DNA from: an uncultured cyanobacterium
Lineage (GTDB): Bacteria; Cyanobacteriota; Cyanobacteriia; PCC-6307; Cyanobiaceae
Length of the DNA: 64,000 nt
Assembly (NCBI GenBank): GCA_903917565.1
Contig: CAIXBB010000019.1
Location: 37,857-101,856, forward strand
Direction of reading: 5' to 3'
The notes beneath the pieces are model-generated. The model saw only the letters and a list, made by a program, of their open reading frames with translations, ran no database searches and had not been told where the DNA came from. Numbering within the stretch: the stretch's first letter is position 1; each line of letters opens with the position of its first letter. Below, one piece after another: positions 56,060-64,000 of the stretch. The position numbers were made by a program, and so were the translations under genes.

Positions 56060-59000
56060 TTAGGAAGTTTCGCCTTGAGAAATGGGTTTGGTTGCGATCA
56101 GTTCAAAGCCTGCGGCAATAGGACGCTGGCTGCACTGGGATAAATGGCGAAAGCTCTGCCACATATCTAACTCGTGGACTCTAGCCTGCCTCCAGTGATC
56201 AATCAACGATTTCATGCTAGTGCTTCGCATCTTGTCAGCGGCATTGGCAGAAACATCGAAGCGAAGGGCCGATTCGCATTCGGCCGCCAGCCAGCTTAGT
56301 GCATAGAGAGGATTAAAGTTCTCCGAAACACGTAGATCATCAATGTAGAAATCCTTGAACCATTGCTTCATGCCTTCCGAGGTAGTGTTGTAAAAATGCC
56401 AGGGGTATTCGTGCTCAGGTTGCAGAAATGCTGTTTGTACAACTAGCCATCCCCCCGGTCTGAGCACCCGCAAGAGCTCGGCTGCTACCTGATTAGGGTT
56501 GTGGTAGTGCTCAAAGGCATTCATGGAAATGATGCCCTCAAAACATTCATCCACGAAGGGCAGTATGTGGGCATCGGCGATGACATCCGTATTCCTAAAA
56601 AGTGCGAATTCTACTTCAATGATATTGGCCAGCTTTTCCGCTGAGCCGCCAGCTGAGAGATTCAGCACCCGTCCTGGAGTTGCCTTGATCTTTTCCAAAA
56701 GATGGTTTGGCAAGGGGTGGCTGATGTGCTCCTCATCCCTAACCTCAGGGGATTCGAGCCCGGAAAAAAGAATGGGTACTCCCCGTAGCATTGGCCAGCC
56801 CGCCTCTGGATCACCTTCCACCTTCAGCTGATCACCGGAGAACAACAACGGCCGATTGCTGATAGGGCAGCGCAGGATTGGCAGCAATGCGCCTAGGTGC
56901 CCAGTGGCTTCGCAGGAGCTCCTCGGTGTAGGTTCCGGCGAGGCTTCAGGCTCAGGCGCCTCGGGATAAGGGGAGCTGGTGCGTTTGATCTTCTGTTGGG
57001 GGGGGGTACTGATGTGCAACCAAGGATGCATAGCTTCTAGATTACGAATCAGAGCTTTTTTGTTTTTCGCCTCATCGGTTGTAGTCTGTAACATCGACTG
57101 CTGATGGACTCGGTAGTAAGCCAGTGGTTCGCCTTGCAAATTGTGTGCATTTAAGCCTGCTTCAGCCATGCGACACCAGAATTCGTAATCTTCCCAACCA
57201 TGCTGAATGTTTCTGTAGCCTCCCACTTGATGCCAGGCCGCTTTGGCCACCATCGCCATGGCATCAATGTAGTTTCCAGAGATGAGTCTGGTCGGTGTGT
57301 ATTCAAGGATGTTAATCTGGCGATTACGGGCGCCAAACTCCTGAGTGGTGGGATAGATGTAAGCCGCTTTGGTTTTGCGAGCAGCTGCCAGACAGCGTTC
57401 GAGGCAGTGGGGGGCTAGACGATTGTCAGCATCCAGGGTGAAAATGTAATCGCTTTCAGCCAAATGGAAGCCAACATTCCGGCAGGGGCCAAGCTTTGAA
57501 TTGATGCGATTTCTCACCAGTAGGGCACGGTTGAATTGATGGTGATTGCGCTCTAGCCAGCTTCTCGCTATTGACAAGCTTGAATCAGTGGATTGATCGT
57601 CGACCACAATGACATCAAAATTTGCCAAGGTCTGACTTTTGACCGAATCAAGGGTTTCCTCAATGTATTGACTATAGTTAAACAGCGGTATGACAACCGT
57701 TGCATTTGACACCTTCAGACGATCTCGAAGAAAGACGACTTCGTAACTGGGTAGGTCAATGACTGTGGATTGTTTCTTAAAAACTTCCTCTTGGAGAATT
57801 GACTGAAAGACAATCGGCCGCAGGGATGGATTGGTAAGGTAAGCAGCTAGCTTGCTGATCTGCTGCGTGCGGCGTACTGTGCTGTAGGGAAACAAAACGT
57901 CAGCCAAGGCTGCTGTGGAGAACCTCTTACGTAATCCCTGATTGGAAATCAGAGATTGCAACTGATCCTCCCATTCCTTGGCAGAAGAGGCTATATAGCC
58001 TGTCTCGCCATTTCGGATGATCCGCCGGAAGGGTCCAGTAGGTGAGGCGATTGAACAGGTTCCTACCAATGCAGCCTCAAAAAATTTCAGCTCACTTTTG
58101 GCTTCTGTGAAGACATTTTCCGTTTCTAGTGGAATGATGTTGATATCAAATCGTGCCAATTCATGCGGTAACTGCTCAATAGGAACTAGCTGCCGCCATT
58201 CAATCTGATCGCTGACTGCTTCTAGAAGTGGAAACTCGCGAATATCCAAGCAGGGTGTATTATGCTCATTGTGAAATAGCACTAAACGACAGTGTGCATT
58301 GCGTTGCAATATCTTCGCTATCGCCACATAGCAGCTCTGAAAATCTTTCTGATGGGTGAGCGAACCGCTGGCATAGCCGATACGAAGTACATCGCATTGA
58401 CCGCTCAAGTGTCGTTTTCGGAACGCTAGGCGTGATGCGGCATAGGTTTCTTCGTCGTATCCGTTGGCGAGGATCATCACCGGTTTGCCGTACAGCCGCA
58501 TCTGTGTGGCTAGCTCGTGGGTTGTTGTAATGCACAAATCGGCGGCAAGCATTGTGCGTTGCATCTTTGCAAATAGCTCGGCGGTCTTACCTTCATCAAA
58601 ACGATTGATGCGGATTGCATCAATTATTTCTGCAGTGGCCAGTTCGGGTCGAAACATTAAATCGTCGACGTCAAATAAGACCCGGCCACCATTCATTCTG
58701 CAGGCTGATATGGCTGCATCAAGGTCGGCCGACCATGCAACCCGCCAAAGACTGAGGATATTACAGTCTGCAATGTCCCTCAGATGATGGGCGATCTCCA
58801 TGCATCCAAGAATGGTGACCCTTGCGCCTATTGCCTCGAAGGCTTCCGCTAGACGTTCTACTCGGTAGCGATGACCGGGAGTATGGGGTTCGCCGCTGAT
58901 GCAGATGACGCGTAGATGTTGCTGACCCAAGAGGTTCTCAGGCCTCTTTCGTTTAAGAACTCTTGCTTTTTGGGCTATCTTATAGACTACATTCTGGACT

Positions 59001-60013
59001 AGGTAACGCTGGCGCAAGAGGGAACTGCGGATCCTGCTGACTTCAGTAGGCAGCTCGTGCTGCGAGAGGGAATCTTTGCCGATGGTTTCTTGGCCATCAT
59101 CCTGAGAAGACATGGCCAATTCTTCTTCAGTTCTCGCGCTCGCTGTGAGTTGAGATTGCTGGCCATTCACTTCGGCCGCAAGGATCGCGTTTTCGCTCTG
59201 GACCTGCTGGAGGGATAACTTCATTGCCTCCGCATCGGCCACAAGGATCGCGTTTTCGCTCTGGACCTGCTGGAGGGATAACTTCATTGCCTCCGCATCG
59301 GCCGCAAGGATCACGTTTGCGCTCTGGACCTGCTGGAGGGATAAATGCTTGACGGCTAGTTCCAGGTAGAGGGCTCCATTACTTTGAAGAAGCCCCATAT
59401 TCTCATTGAACTCATGATGCCAATCAGGCGTGTCAGTGGTGAGTGTCGCAATTCCTAATCCTGAGCCATTCCGTACTTCAAGGCAACAGAACTTGGGATC
59501 TTCTTTGAGTTGCTGCCAGAGCTCCCATACGCCAAACTCCCGTTCGCGTACGTTAATGTCATGAAATAAGATGCTTGCACTATTGTTTAGCTTGGGTAGC
59601 CATGTTTCATGATCATGTCGCACGGCTTCATAGGTATGCAGGCCATCAATGTGAAGAAGATCGATGGACTGCTCTGAAAAATAGGATGCCGCCTCATCAA
59701 AGCTCTGGCGCAGCAGTGAACTGATCTGCCCATAGTGCGTGCGCTGATGAGCAAGGACTTGGTGATAAATATCCACGTCATAATCTCCTGCATGTTCATC
59801 ACCTAACCAGGAGTCAACGGCGTAAATATAACTGCCGGTGCCATATTCTTTGCTGGCTTGGCAAAAAGCAAAAAATGATACACCGTAGTGGGTACCGAGC
59901 TCAACAACGGTCTCCGGTTTCAGCTTGGCGATCAACCAATGGGCGATCGGCACGTGTTCCCACCAAGCTGAGGGGGCAATATAGGTAGGGGTTAGCTGGT
60001 GATAGTTTTGCAT
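56060..60013 (-). CDS. Giant methyltransferase / coiled-coil / GT4-like / GT2 / methyltransferase protein
   Basis: 1317 residues from the ATG at 60013, 2 bp after the upstream stop. The order is: methyltransferase (about 35-200; VVELGTHYGVSFFAFC, IDLLHIDGLHTYEAV); an in-register 21-residue repeat (224-280); a GT4-like domain (about 368-710; GEPHTPGHRYRVERL, LFDVDDLMF, IPLETENVFTEAKSELKFFE); a GT2 domain (about 798-1010; VVIPLFNYSQYIEETLDSV, TLDADNRLAPH, GWEDYEFWCRM); and a C-terminal methyltransferase-11 domain (about 1090-1300; ISMNAFEHYHNP, VLRPGGWLVVQ). A long coiled coil next to a methyltransferase recalls the chain-terminating WbdD. No kinase domain is seen. It probably extends and caps the exported glycan; this is inference. 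Confidence 0.85.
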   Translation of the reverse strand: MQNYHQLTPTYIAPSAWWEHVPIAHWLIAKLKPETVVELGTHYGVSFFAFCQASKEYGTGSYIYAVDSWLGDEHAGDYDVDIYHQVLAHQRTHYGQISSLLRQSFDEAASYFSEQSIDLLHIDGLHTYEAVRHDHETWLPKLNNSASILFHDINVREREFGVWELWQQLKEDPKFCCLEVRNGSGLGIATLTTDTPDWHHEFNENMGLLQSNGALYLELAVKHLSLQQVQSANVILAADAEAMKLSLQQVQSENAILVADAEAMKLSLQQVQSENAILAAEVNGQQSQLTASARTEEELAMSSQDDGQETIGKDSLSQHELPTEVSRIRSSLLRQRYLVQNVVYKIAQKARVLKRKRPENLLGQQHLRVICISGEPHTPGHRYRVERLAEAFEAIGARVTILGCMEIAHHLRDIADCNILSLWRVAWSADLDAAISACRMNGGRVLFDVDDLMFRPELATAEIIDAIRINRFDEGKTAELFAKMQRTMLAADLCITTTHELATQMRLYGKPVMILANGYDEETYAASRLAFRKRHLSGQCDVLRIGYASGSLTHQKDFQSCYVAIAKILQRNAHCRLVLFHNEHNTPCLDIREFPLLEAVSDQIEWRQLVPIEQLPHELARFDINIIPLETENVFTEAKSELKFFEAALVGTCSIASPTGPFRRIIRNGETGYIASSAKEWEDQLQSLISNQGLRKRFSTAALADVLFPYSTVRRTQQISKLAAYLTNPSLRPIVFQSILQEEVFKKQSTVIDLPSYEVVFLRDRLKVSNATVVIPLFNYSQYIEETLDSVKSQTLANFDVIVVDDQSTDSSLSIARSWLERNHHQFNRALLVRNRINSKLGPCRNVGFHLAESDYIFTLDADNRLAPHCLERCLAAARKTKAAYIYPTTQEFGARNRQINILEYTPTRLISGNYIDAMAMVAKAAWHQVGGYRNIQHGWEDYEFWCRMAEAGLNAHNLQGEPLAYYRVHQQSMLQTTTDEAKNKKALIRNLEAMHPWLHISTPPQQKIKRTSSPYPEAPEPEASPEPTPRSSCEATGHLGALLPILRCPISNRPLLFSGDQLKVEGDPEAGWPMLRGVPILFSGLESPEVRDEEHISHPLPNHLLEKIKATPGRVLNLSAGGSAEKLANIIEVEFALFRNTDVIADAHILPFVDECFEGIISMNAFEHYHNPNQVAAELLRVLRPGGWLVVQTAFLQPEHEYPWHFYNTTSEGMKQWFKDFYIDDLRVSENFNPLYALSWLAAECESALRFDVSANAADKMRSTSMKSLIDHWRQARVHELDMWQSFRHLSQCSQRPIAAGFELIATKPISQGETS
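59174..59344 (-). repeat. 63-bp tandem repeat, 2.7 copies, inside the giant gene
   Basis: Three near-identical 63-bp units encode a 21-residue repeat with core LQQVQSENAIL and ADAEAMK. Since 21 is three heptads, leucine, valine, asparagine, leucine, alanine and methionine fall at 3-4 spacing through all copies, as in a coiled coil. The units differ by only a few bases, implying recent duplication. Confidence 0.9.
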
Positions 60014-60015
60014 GG

Positions 60016-60720
60016 TTAGCTGAAGGCACACGAGTTGAACGTGAGTTCGCCAAGCTGGTTGGAATCTGGGGAGACCCTGCCCCGTTTCGGCGCATGTTTT
60101 CGTATAGTCCTCCCTTTTTCAAAGATGATCATACTATCGGCGATGCGAACAGCCCGGGTGTGTTTGGCGACTTCAAGCAGAAATGGATCCCAATCATATT
60201 TCTCCTGAATATAGGCAATGTGGATTGCATCAATGACTTGCTTGGTGAATTCAATAAAGCTATTCTTGTTGCCAAACCCGCCGCCGTAAGGTGGCCAATA
60301 GGCTGTATGTAGGTCTTCTACAATATAGCACCCATCCGCAGTTACATGCTCAAATAAGTGACGGAATGAGGTTTCAACATCTTGCATTCGGTGACTGCCA
60401 TCGTCAATCACGACATCAAAAGGTGCATACTTGTTGATCAATGCATTGAGCACTTCCGGGTCTGCCTGGGAGCCAATTTCGATATTGATCTGTTCTTCCT
60501 CGGCTGCCTTGCAGGCAGGATTTATATCGAGACCCACGATCTGCGCATAGGGCCCTAGATAGCGTTTCCAGAGATGCATGCTGCCCCCTTGGTCGCAGCC
60601 AATTTCAAGGATGGTGCAGGTTCTGTTCTGATACTTTTTAAAAGTGTCTTCATAAAGAGGAAAATAGTGAGTCCACTTGTGAATGGGCAGGTCTTGGTTG
60701 GTGAGAAAGTCATGCCACAT
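60016..60720 (-). CDS. SAM-dependent methyltransferase (macrocin-O-methyltransferase-like)
   Basis: 234 residues from the ATG at 60720; a longer start at 60786 would overlap wzt. The SAM fold is seen as CTILEIGCDQGGSMHLW, IVGLDINPACK, FDVVIDDGSHRMQDV and GCYIVEDLHTAYWPP. The DDGSH and ED motifs match metal-dependent sugar O-methyltransferases such as those on macrolide and glycopeptide sugars. Its stop is 2 bp before the giant gene. With wzt upstream it forms the wzm-wzt-methyltransferase-giant run, consistent with polysaccharide tailoring. Confidence 0.88.
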   Translation of the reverse strand: MWHDFLTNQDLPIHKWTHYFPLYEDTFKKYQNRTCTILEIGCDQGGSMHLWKRYLGPYAQIVGLDINPACKAAEEEQINIEIGSQADPEVLNALINKYAPFDVVIDDGSHRMQDVETSFRHLFEHVTADGCYIVEDLHTAYWPPYGGGFGNKNSFIEFTKQVIDAIHIAYIQEKYDWDPFLLEVAKHTRAVRIADSMIIFEKGRTIRKHAPKRGRVSPDSNQLGELTFNSCAFS

Positions 60721-60749
60721 GACGGGGGCTTGCAATGGAAGATGGGATG

Positions 60750-62123
60750 TCAATAAACTTCTATGGATAACTCTTGGGTTGGACAACCAATAAGACCGTG
60801 GATGGGCCGAAAGGTATTGGCATTTGACTGCAGCTCAAGAAGATCATTGATGTAGCAATTCTGGATGTGAGAAGCTTGACTGCCGCTTGCCCAGCCAAGA
60901 CTGATCATATAGGTTCCCGATTGCAGAAAAGGCATACTGAATCGAAACTGGGCGAGTAACCATTCTCCCTGCTTCGGATTGGGGCCATCGCAGGGCTGTT
61001 CAGGTTTGAATGTGTTTTCTCCAAACAATGTCAAGCCTAGCTTATTCCTTACTATGAAGCCACAGATCGAAGGTGCGCCAGGCTCGTTAACACACTCCGC
61101 CAGTATACTCAGTTGTAGGGTTTCGCCTCCTCGTAGTAACTTTATTCTCTCCTCAGGGGATTTGATGTCGAATAGACAAACTTCACGGATCAGGATTGCA
61201 CCATCACCATATGTATTCTTGTCGTAGTTGATGCTTTTGATGCTGATGTTGAAAGGCAGCTTAGGCCGGTTTGGGCCAATCGCCTGCGTTTCATTGACCG
61301 AGGCCTGGATGGGTGAGCTGGGTGAAGCGACCTCAGCTGATATCTTCAGTTCAGTTTCCTGATTAGCGCCATAGCAGTCCTTGCTGTAGAGATCCAGCAC
61401 CGTGCGCACGTCACCCCTGCCCTGTTCTTTGCCCTGGTGCAGCCAGAGCACCCGATCACAGAGGGAAGCGATGCTGGTGGGATCGTGACTCACGTAGAGT
61501 AAAACCTTACTCTCCTTGACTCCTTGAATGAAACGCATGCACTTCTGATTGAATGCTGCATCGCCAACAGACAGAGCTTCATCAACCACCAGAATCTCTG
61601 GATTGGAATGGGCCAGCACTGCAAAAGCGAGCCTTAAGGCCATCCCGCTGGAGTAAGTCTTTACAGGCTGATATGCAAACTCGCCAATATCAGCAAAGGC
61701 CAAGATGTCATCAAAGCGCTCATTTATTTCTGCTTCACTCATTCCTAGAAGTGAGCCATTGAGATGAACATTCTCGATACCCGTAAATTCAGGGTTGAAG
61801 CCGCTTCCCAGTTCCAGCAGCGCGGCGATGCGGCCAAAGCTCTGTACATTTCCTTCCGTGGGTGTCAATGTGCCGCAAATGATTTGCAATAAGGTGCTTT
61901 TGCCACTGCCGTTGCGGCCGATTATGCCGAGTGTTTCGCCTCTCCGCACCTGAAAAGTGACGTTTCTCAGCGCCCAAAACTCGTGGTAGTACTCTTTTCT
62001 GCCACGCCATATTGCTTGTTTGAGTCTGTCCTTTGGATTGCTGTAGATTCGATAGCATTTGCCAAGGTTGTCTACGTCGATTGCTAGATCACCTGGCCTA
62101 GTGTTTTCTGCGCTTTTATTCAT
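60750..62123 (-). CDS. wzt: ABC transporter ATPase for polysaccharide export (Wzt) with C-terminal domain
   Basis: 457 residues. The ATPase half (1-250) has Walker A GRNGSGKSTLLQ, the YSSGMALRLAF signature, Walker B ILVVDEALSVGD and the switch histidine in YVSHD. GSGFNPEFTGIENVHLNGSLLG is typical of the Wzt/TagH type. The C-terminal half (about 290-457) is a beta-rich domain (EVCLFDIKSPEERIKLL, GTYMISLGWASGSQ) like the carbohydrate-binding domain that recognises the modified chain end in E. coli O8/O9a export. Its start overlaps the wzm stop (ATGA). Confidence 0.93.
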   Translation of the reverse strand: MNKSAENTRPGDLAIDVDNLGKCYRIYSNPKDRLKQAIWRGRKEYYHEFWALRNVTFQVRRGETLGIIGRNGSGKSTLLQIICGTLTPTEGNVQSFGRIAALLELGSGFNPEFTGIENVHLNGSLLGMSEAEINERFDDILAFADIGEFAYQPVKTYSSGMALRLAFAVLAHSNPEILVVDEALSVGDAAFNQKCMRFIQGVKESKVLLYVSHDPTSIASLCDRVLWLHQGKEQGRGDVRTVLDLYSKDCYGANQETELKISAEVASPSSPIQASVNETQAIGPNRPKLPFNISIKSINYDKNTYGDGAILIREVCLFDIKSPEERIKLLRGGETLQLSILAECVNEPGAPSICGFIVRNKLGLTLFGENTFKPEQPCDGPNPKQGEWLLAQFRFSMPFLQSGTYMISLGWASGSQASHIQNCYINDLLELQSNANTFRPIHGLIGCPTQELSIEVY

Positions 62124-62923
62124 AGTACGTCTGCGAATGCCTTTTTCGCCTTTTCAAAGCTGCGGAAGGATGCTTCGCAGAGGACTAGGCTCAGCAGGGT
62201 GGTGATTATAATGTATGCCAGATTTGGCGATTCGCCAGCCACCAGCACCTTGCGGGTCTGCTCAATGATTCCGGCTAGCGGGTTGAGGGCCAAGAGGGGC
62301 TGCCAGCGGCTTGGCAGGGCCGAAAGGGGGAAGAAAATCGGACTGATAAACATCAACATGCTGACCAGCACCGTGATGATTTGACCCAGGTCCCGAAGAA
62401 ACACGCCAAGTGCACTGAGCAGCCAGCTCAGGGCTAGGCAACCTAGCAACAAGGGTAGCCAGACAATAGGTAGCCAAAGGGATTCAATAGGAATCTGACG
62501 TTGACCGACCAGTTTGAACAGTGCCAGAACTCCCAGGCTGGTGAGGGCGTGGAACACGGCGCAGCCCACCGTGACGGCTGGAAGGATTTCCAGTGGGAAG
62601 ATGACCTTCTTGACATAATTGGGGTTGATCAGAATTGTCGTCGGTGCTCTGTTGGCGCATTCGGCAAAAAGATTAAAGACAATCAGGCCGGTGAACAGAT
62701 TGACGGCAAAACCCATTGTCCCGGAATTGTCCAGATTGCCCCAGCGTGCTCGAAACACCTGGGAAAAAATGAAGGTGTAGACCGCTAACATCGCCAGCGG
62801 GTTGAGGAAGCTCCAGGTCACACCAAGGAGCGAACCCCGGTAACGACCAAGTACCTCTCTTTCCGTTAGCCGCCACCAGAGTTCCCGGTGCCGCCAGAGC
62901 GCGCTGGGGAATCTCAGAATCAT
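62120..62923 (-). CDS. wzm: ABC-2 polysaccharide export permease (Wzm)
   Basis: 267 residues with six predicted transmembrane helices starting near residue 35. LTEREVLGRYRGSLLGVTWSFLNPLAMLAVYTFIFSQVF (residues 19-57) and the C-terminal NPLAGIIEQTRKVLVAGESP are typical of the polysaccharide ABC-2 family. It pairs with the overlapping wzt gene to export lipid-linked glycan made in the cytoplasm. It is the first gene of the minus-strand run; its promoter should lie between it and the ISAs1 remnant. Confidence 0.93.
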   Translation of the reverse strand: MILRFPSALWRHRELWWRLTEREVLGRYRGSLLGVTWSFLNPLAMLAVYTFIFSQVFRARWGNLDNSGTMGFAVNLFTGLIVFNLFAECANRAPTTILINPNYVKKVIFPLEILPAVTVGCAVFHALTSLGVLALFKLVGQRQIPIESLWLPIVWLPLLLGCLALSWLLSALGVFLRDLGQIITVLVSMLMFISPIFFPLSALPSRWQPLLALNPLAGIIEQTRKVLVAGESPNLAYIIITTLLSLVLCEASFRSFEKAKKAFADVL

Positions 62924-63024
62924 GGCAAGCAGTTTAGGACATGCTCTTCCCCTTGTCTCCGGTGGCCCGGCAGGGCTGATGCAAAGTCCGTCACAGGCGG
63001 TCTGGTAGGGGCTGCCAGCATGGG

Positions 63025-63900
63025 GTGAGGTCGGCGGGATCGCCCCCTTTTCGTGTCAGCAACCGCCTTTGCCGAACCGACCTCGACCTGATCAACTACC
63101 TCAAGGTGATCCCGGATACCCACATCCGGCTTGGGAGTGCGCATCTCTGCCTGGTAGTTGCTGCTGGTGGCGTTGCTAGGGATCCTCAGGCGTTGCCAGA
63201 GCCTGCGGGATCTTGAGCGATTTGCCATCCACCACGCCACGCTCACCTCGACACTCGTACTTCAGTTGCGGTGTCCATCGTCGGATTGGGCCTTCCGCTA
63301 TTGTTACTATCAGGTGGATGCGGTCGCCCTCTGCGCCTCCATCCGCGACTGGACTAGCGTCCATATGCTTGGTGGTGCCGAGGCTCTCGACCAGCTGGTG
63401 ACAGGTGGCAAGAGGTTGCGGGGCTCAGTCGAGCCCAACGCTTGTGGCTGCTCCGCGTTTACCGCTCAGGTGACTCTGTACTCATCCGGCTTTGTCGTGG
63501 CAATCCGCTAGCCTTGCTACGCCACGGGCGGGAACCATGAGCGTGCGTTGCTGCGGTAGTTACTTGGCGAGCTGGATCTGGCTGGAGTGTCGGTTCAGGT
63601 CGATGCGCTCCACACCCACCGCCCGTTTATGGGCAGCTCCAGCAGCATGGGGCTGACTTCCTCCTGACGGTGCAAGCCAACGAGCAGATCCTGTACCGGC
63701 AAATTCGCAGCCGGTTCCATGGGAAACGCAAGATCCCTATCGGGGCAATTGATCAAGAGAATAGCCGCGGGCGGGACATCACCAGGTCGCTGCGGGCAAT
63801 TCAGGCGACGGAGCACGTCAGGGATGCCTGGATCGGCACCAGCAGGATCGTGTGTGTGTGGGCCCCCGGGTTCAGGAAAGATGTCACCCCTCTCATTCGT
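63025..63900 (+). pseudogene. Frameshifted ISAs1-family transposase
   Basis: The transposase reads in order across several frames: DLINYLKVIPDTHIRLG; LVALLGILRRCQSLRDLERFA; YQVDAVALCASIRDWTS and LVTGGKRLRGSVEP, where intact copies have a DGKTLRG catalytic motif; GVSVQVDALHTHRPF; and FLLTVQANEQILYRQIRSRF then RDAWIGTSRIV. The catalytic aspartate of DGKTLRG is replaced (GGKRLRG). At least two frameshifts are needed, and the C-terminal end is lost. It lies at the right border of the polysaccharide region. Terminal repeats were not identified. Confidence 0.75.
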
Positions 63901-63927
63901 ACACCCGGGGGCTTGAGGACATGACCA

Positions 63928-64000
63928 ATGCGTCGCTACAGCGAGGCCGTCAAGGCTGATGTGAGGAGGCGGATGACCCCGCCGCAACGGCAGAGCGTGG
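63928..64000 (+). CDS. Start of an IS3-type transposase (orfA-like), cut by window end
   Basis: The ATG at 63928 begins RRYSEAVKADVRRRMTPPQR, matching the N-terminus of helix-turn-helix transposase subunits found with IS3-like elements in related cyanobacteria. Only 24 codons are visible, so intactness cannot be judged. It directly follows the decayed ISAs1 remnant, suggesting insertion into or beside it. Confidence 0.55.
   Translation, partial: MRRYSEAVKADVRRRMTPPQRQSV

Noticed and set aside
59174..59344. Possible CRISPR-like repeat
   Set aside because: The 63-bp units are directly adjacent with no spacers and stay in frame inside a long gene, so they are a coding tandem repeat.

Overview
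The window is chromosomal DNA of a high-GC picocyanobacterium of the Synechococcus/Cyanobium lineage. Photosynthetic and plastid-type genes (psbZ, ycf23, ycf37, an Ssl1498-like small membrane protein), sulfolipid genes sqdB and sqdX, cobalamin genes cbiD and cbiC, and very GC-rich codon use through most of the sequence support this. No rRNA, CRISPR array or complete mobile element is visible. Two tRNA-Gly genes (anticodons CCC and GCC) are present.

Positions 1-44700 are mostly ordinary core genome. In order they hold a tandem gamma-glutamylcyclotransferase gene cut by the window start; an aminotransferase and cbiD; guaA; two small conserved genes and penicillin-binding protein 2; sqdB-sqdX; thiG; ycf37-rplT-rpmI; a SpoIID-type protein and a membrane glycosyltransferase; dnaX; an LRAT-fold protein; the tig-clpP-clpX block; asd-dapA-rnj; tilS; ycf23; uvrB; an EAL protein beside a metallo-beta-lactamase/pseudo-receiver/GAF protein; lysC; holA; cbiC; and mutS. 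Decayed genes sit between these: a DUF4268-like protein, a family 2 glycosyltransferase, mscL, and a Phd/PIN toxin-antitoxin pair whose toxin half runs in frame into holA.

Positions 44700-62900 are a surface-polysaccharide region. It contains ribH-rfbA-rfbC, the working psbZ, a polyprenyl-phosphate sugar transferase, a degenerate rfbB, three translationally coupled glycosyltransferase genes (one fused to a sugar-transferase-type membrane domain), methyltransferase genes, a 1317-residue methyltransferase/coiled-coil/glycosyltransferase/methyltransferase protein, and an ABC export pair (wzt, wzm). From about 54000 the base composition is clearly more AT-rich than the flanks, suggesting acquired cargo. 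The set fits an ABC-transporter-dependent O-antigen or exopolysaccharide pathway. In such pathways the chain end can be modified and then recognised by the C-terminal domain of the Wzt ATPase.

The right edge holds a frameshifted ISAs1-type transposase and the first codons of a second transposase-like gene. A 45-bp relic of the psbZ 3' end, with a premature stop, is still directly upstream of ribH, which is the usual psbZ-ribH arrangement, while the intact psbZ lies about 2.1 kb downstream beyond rfbA and rfbC. This records a local rearrangement near the left border of the polysaccharide region.
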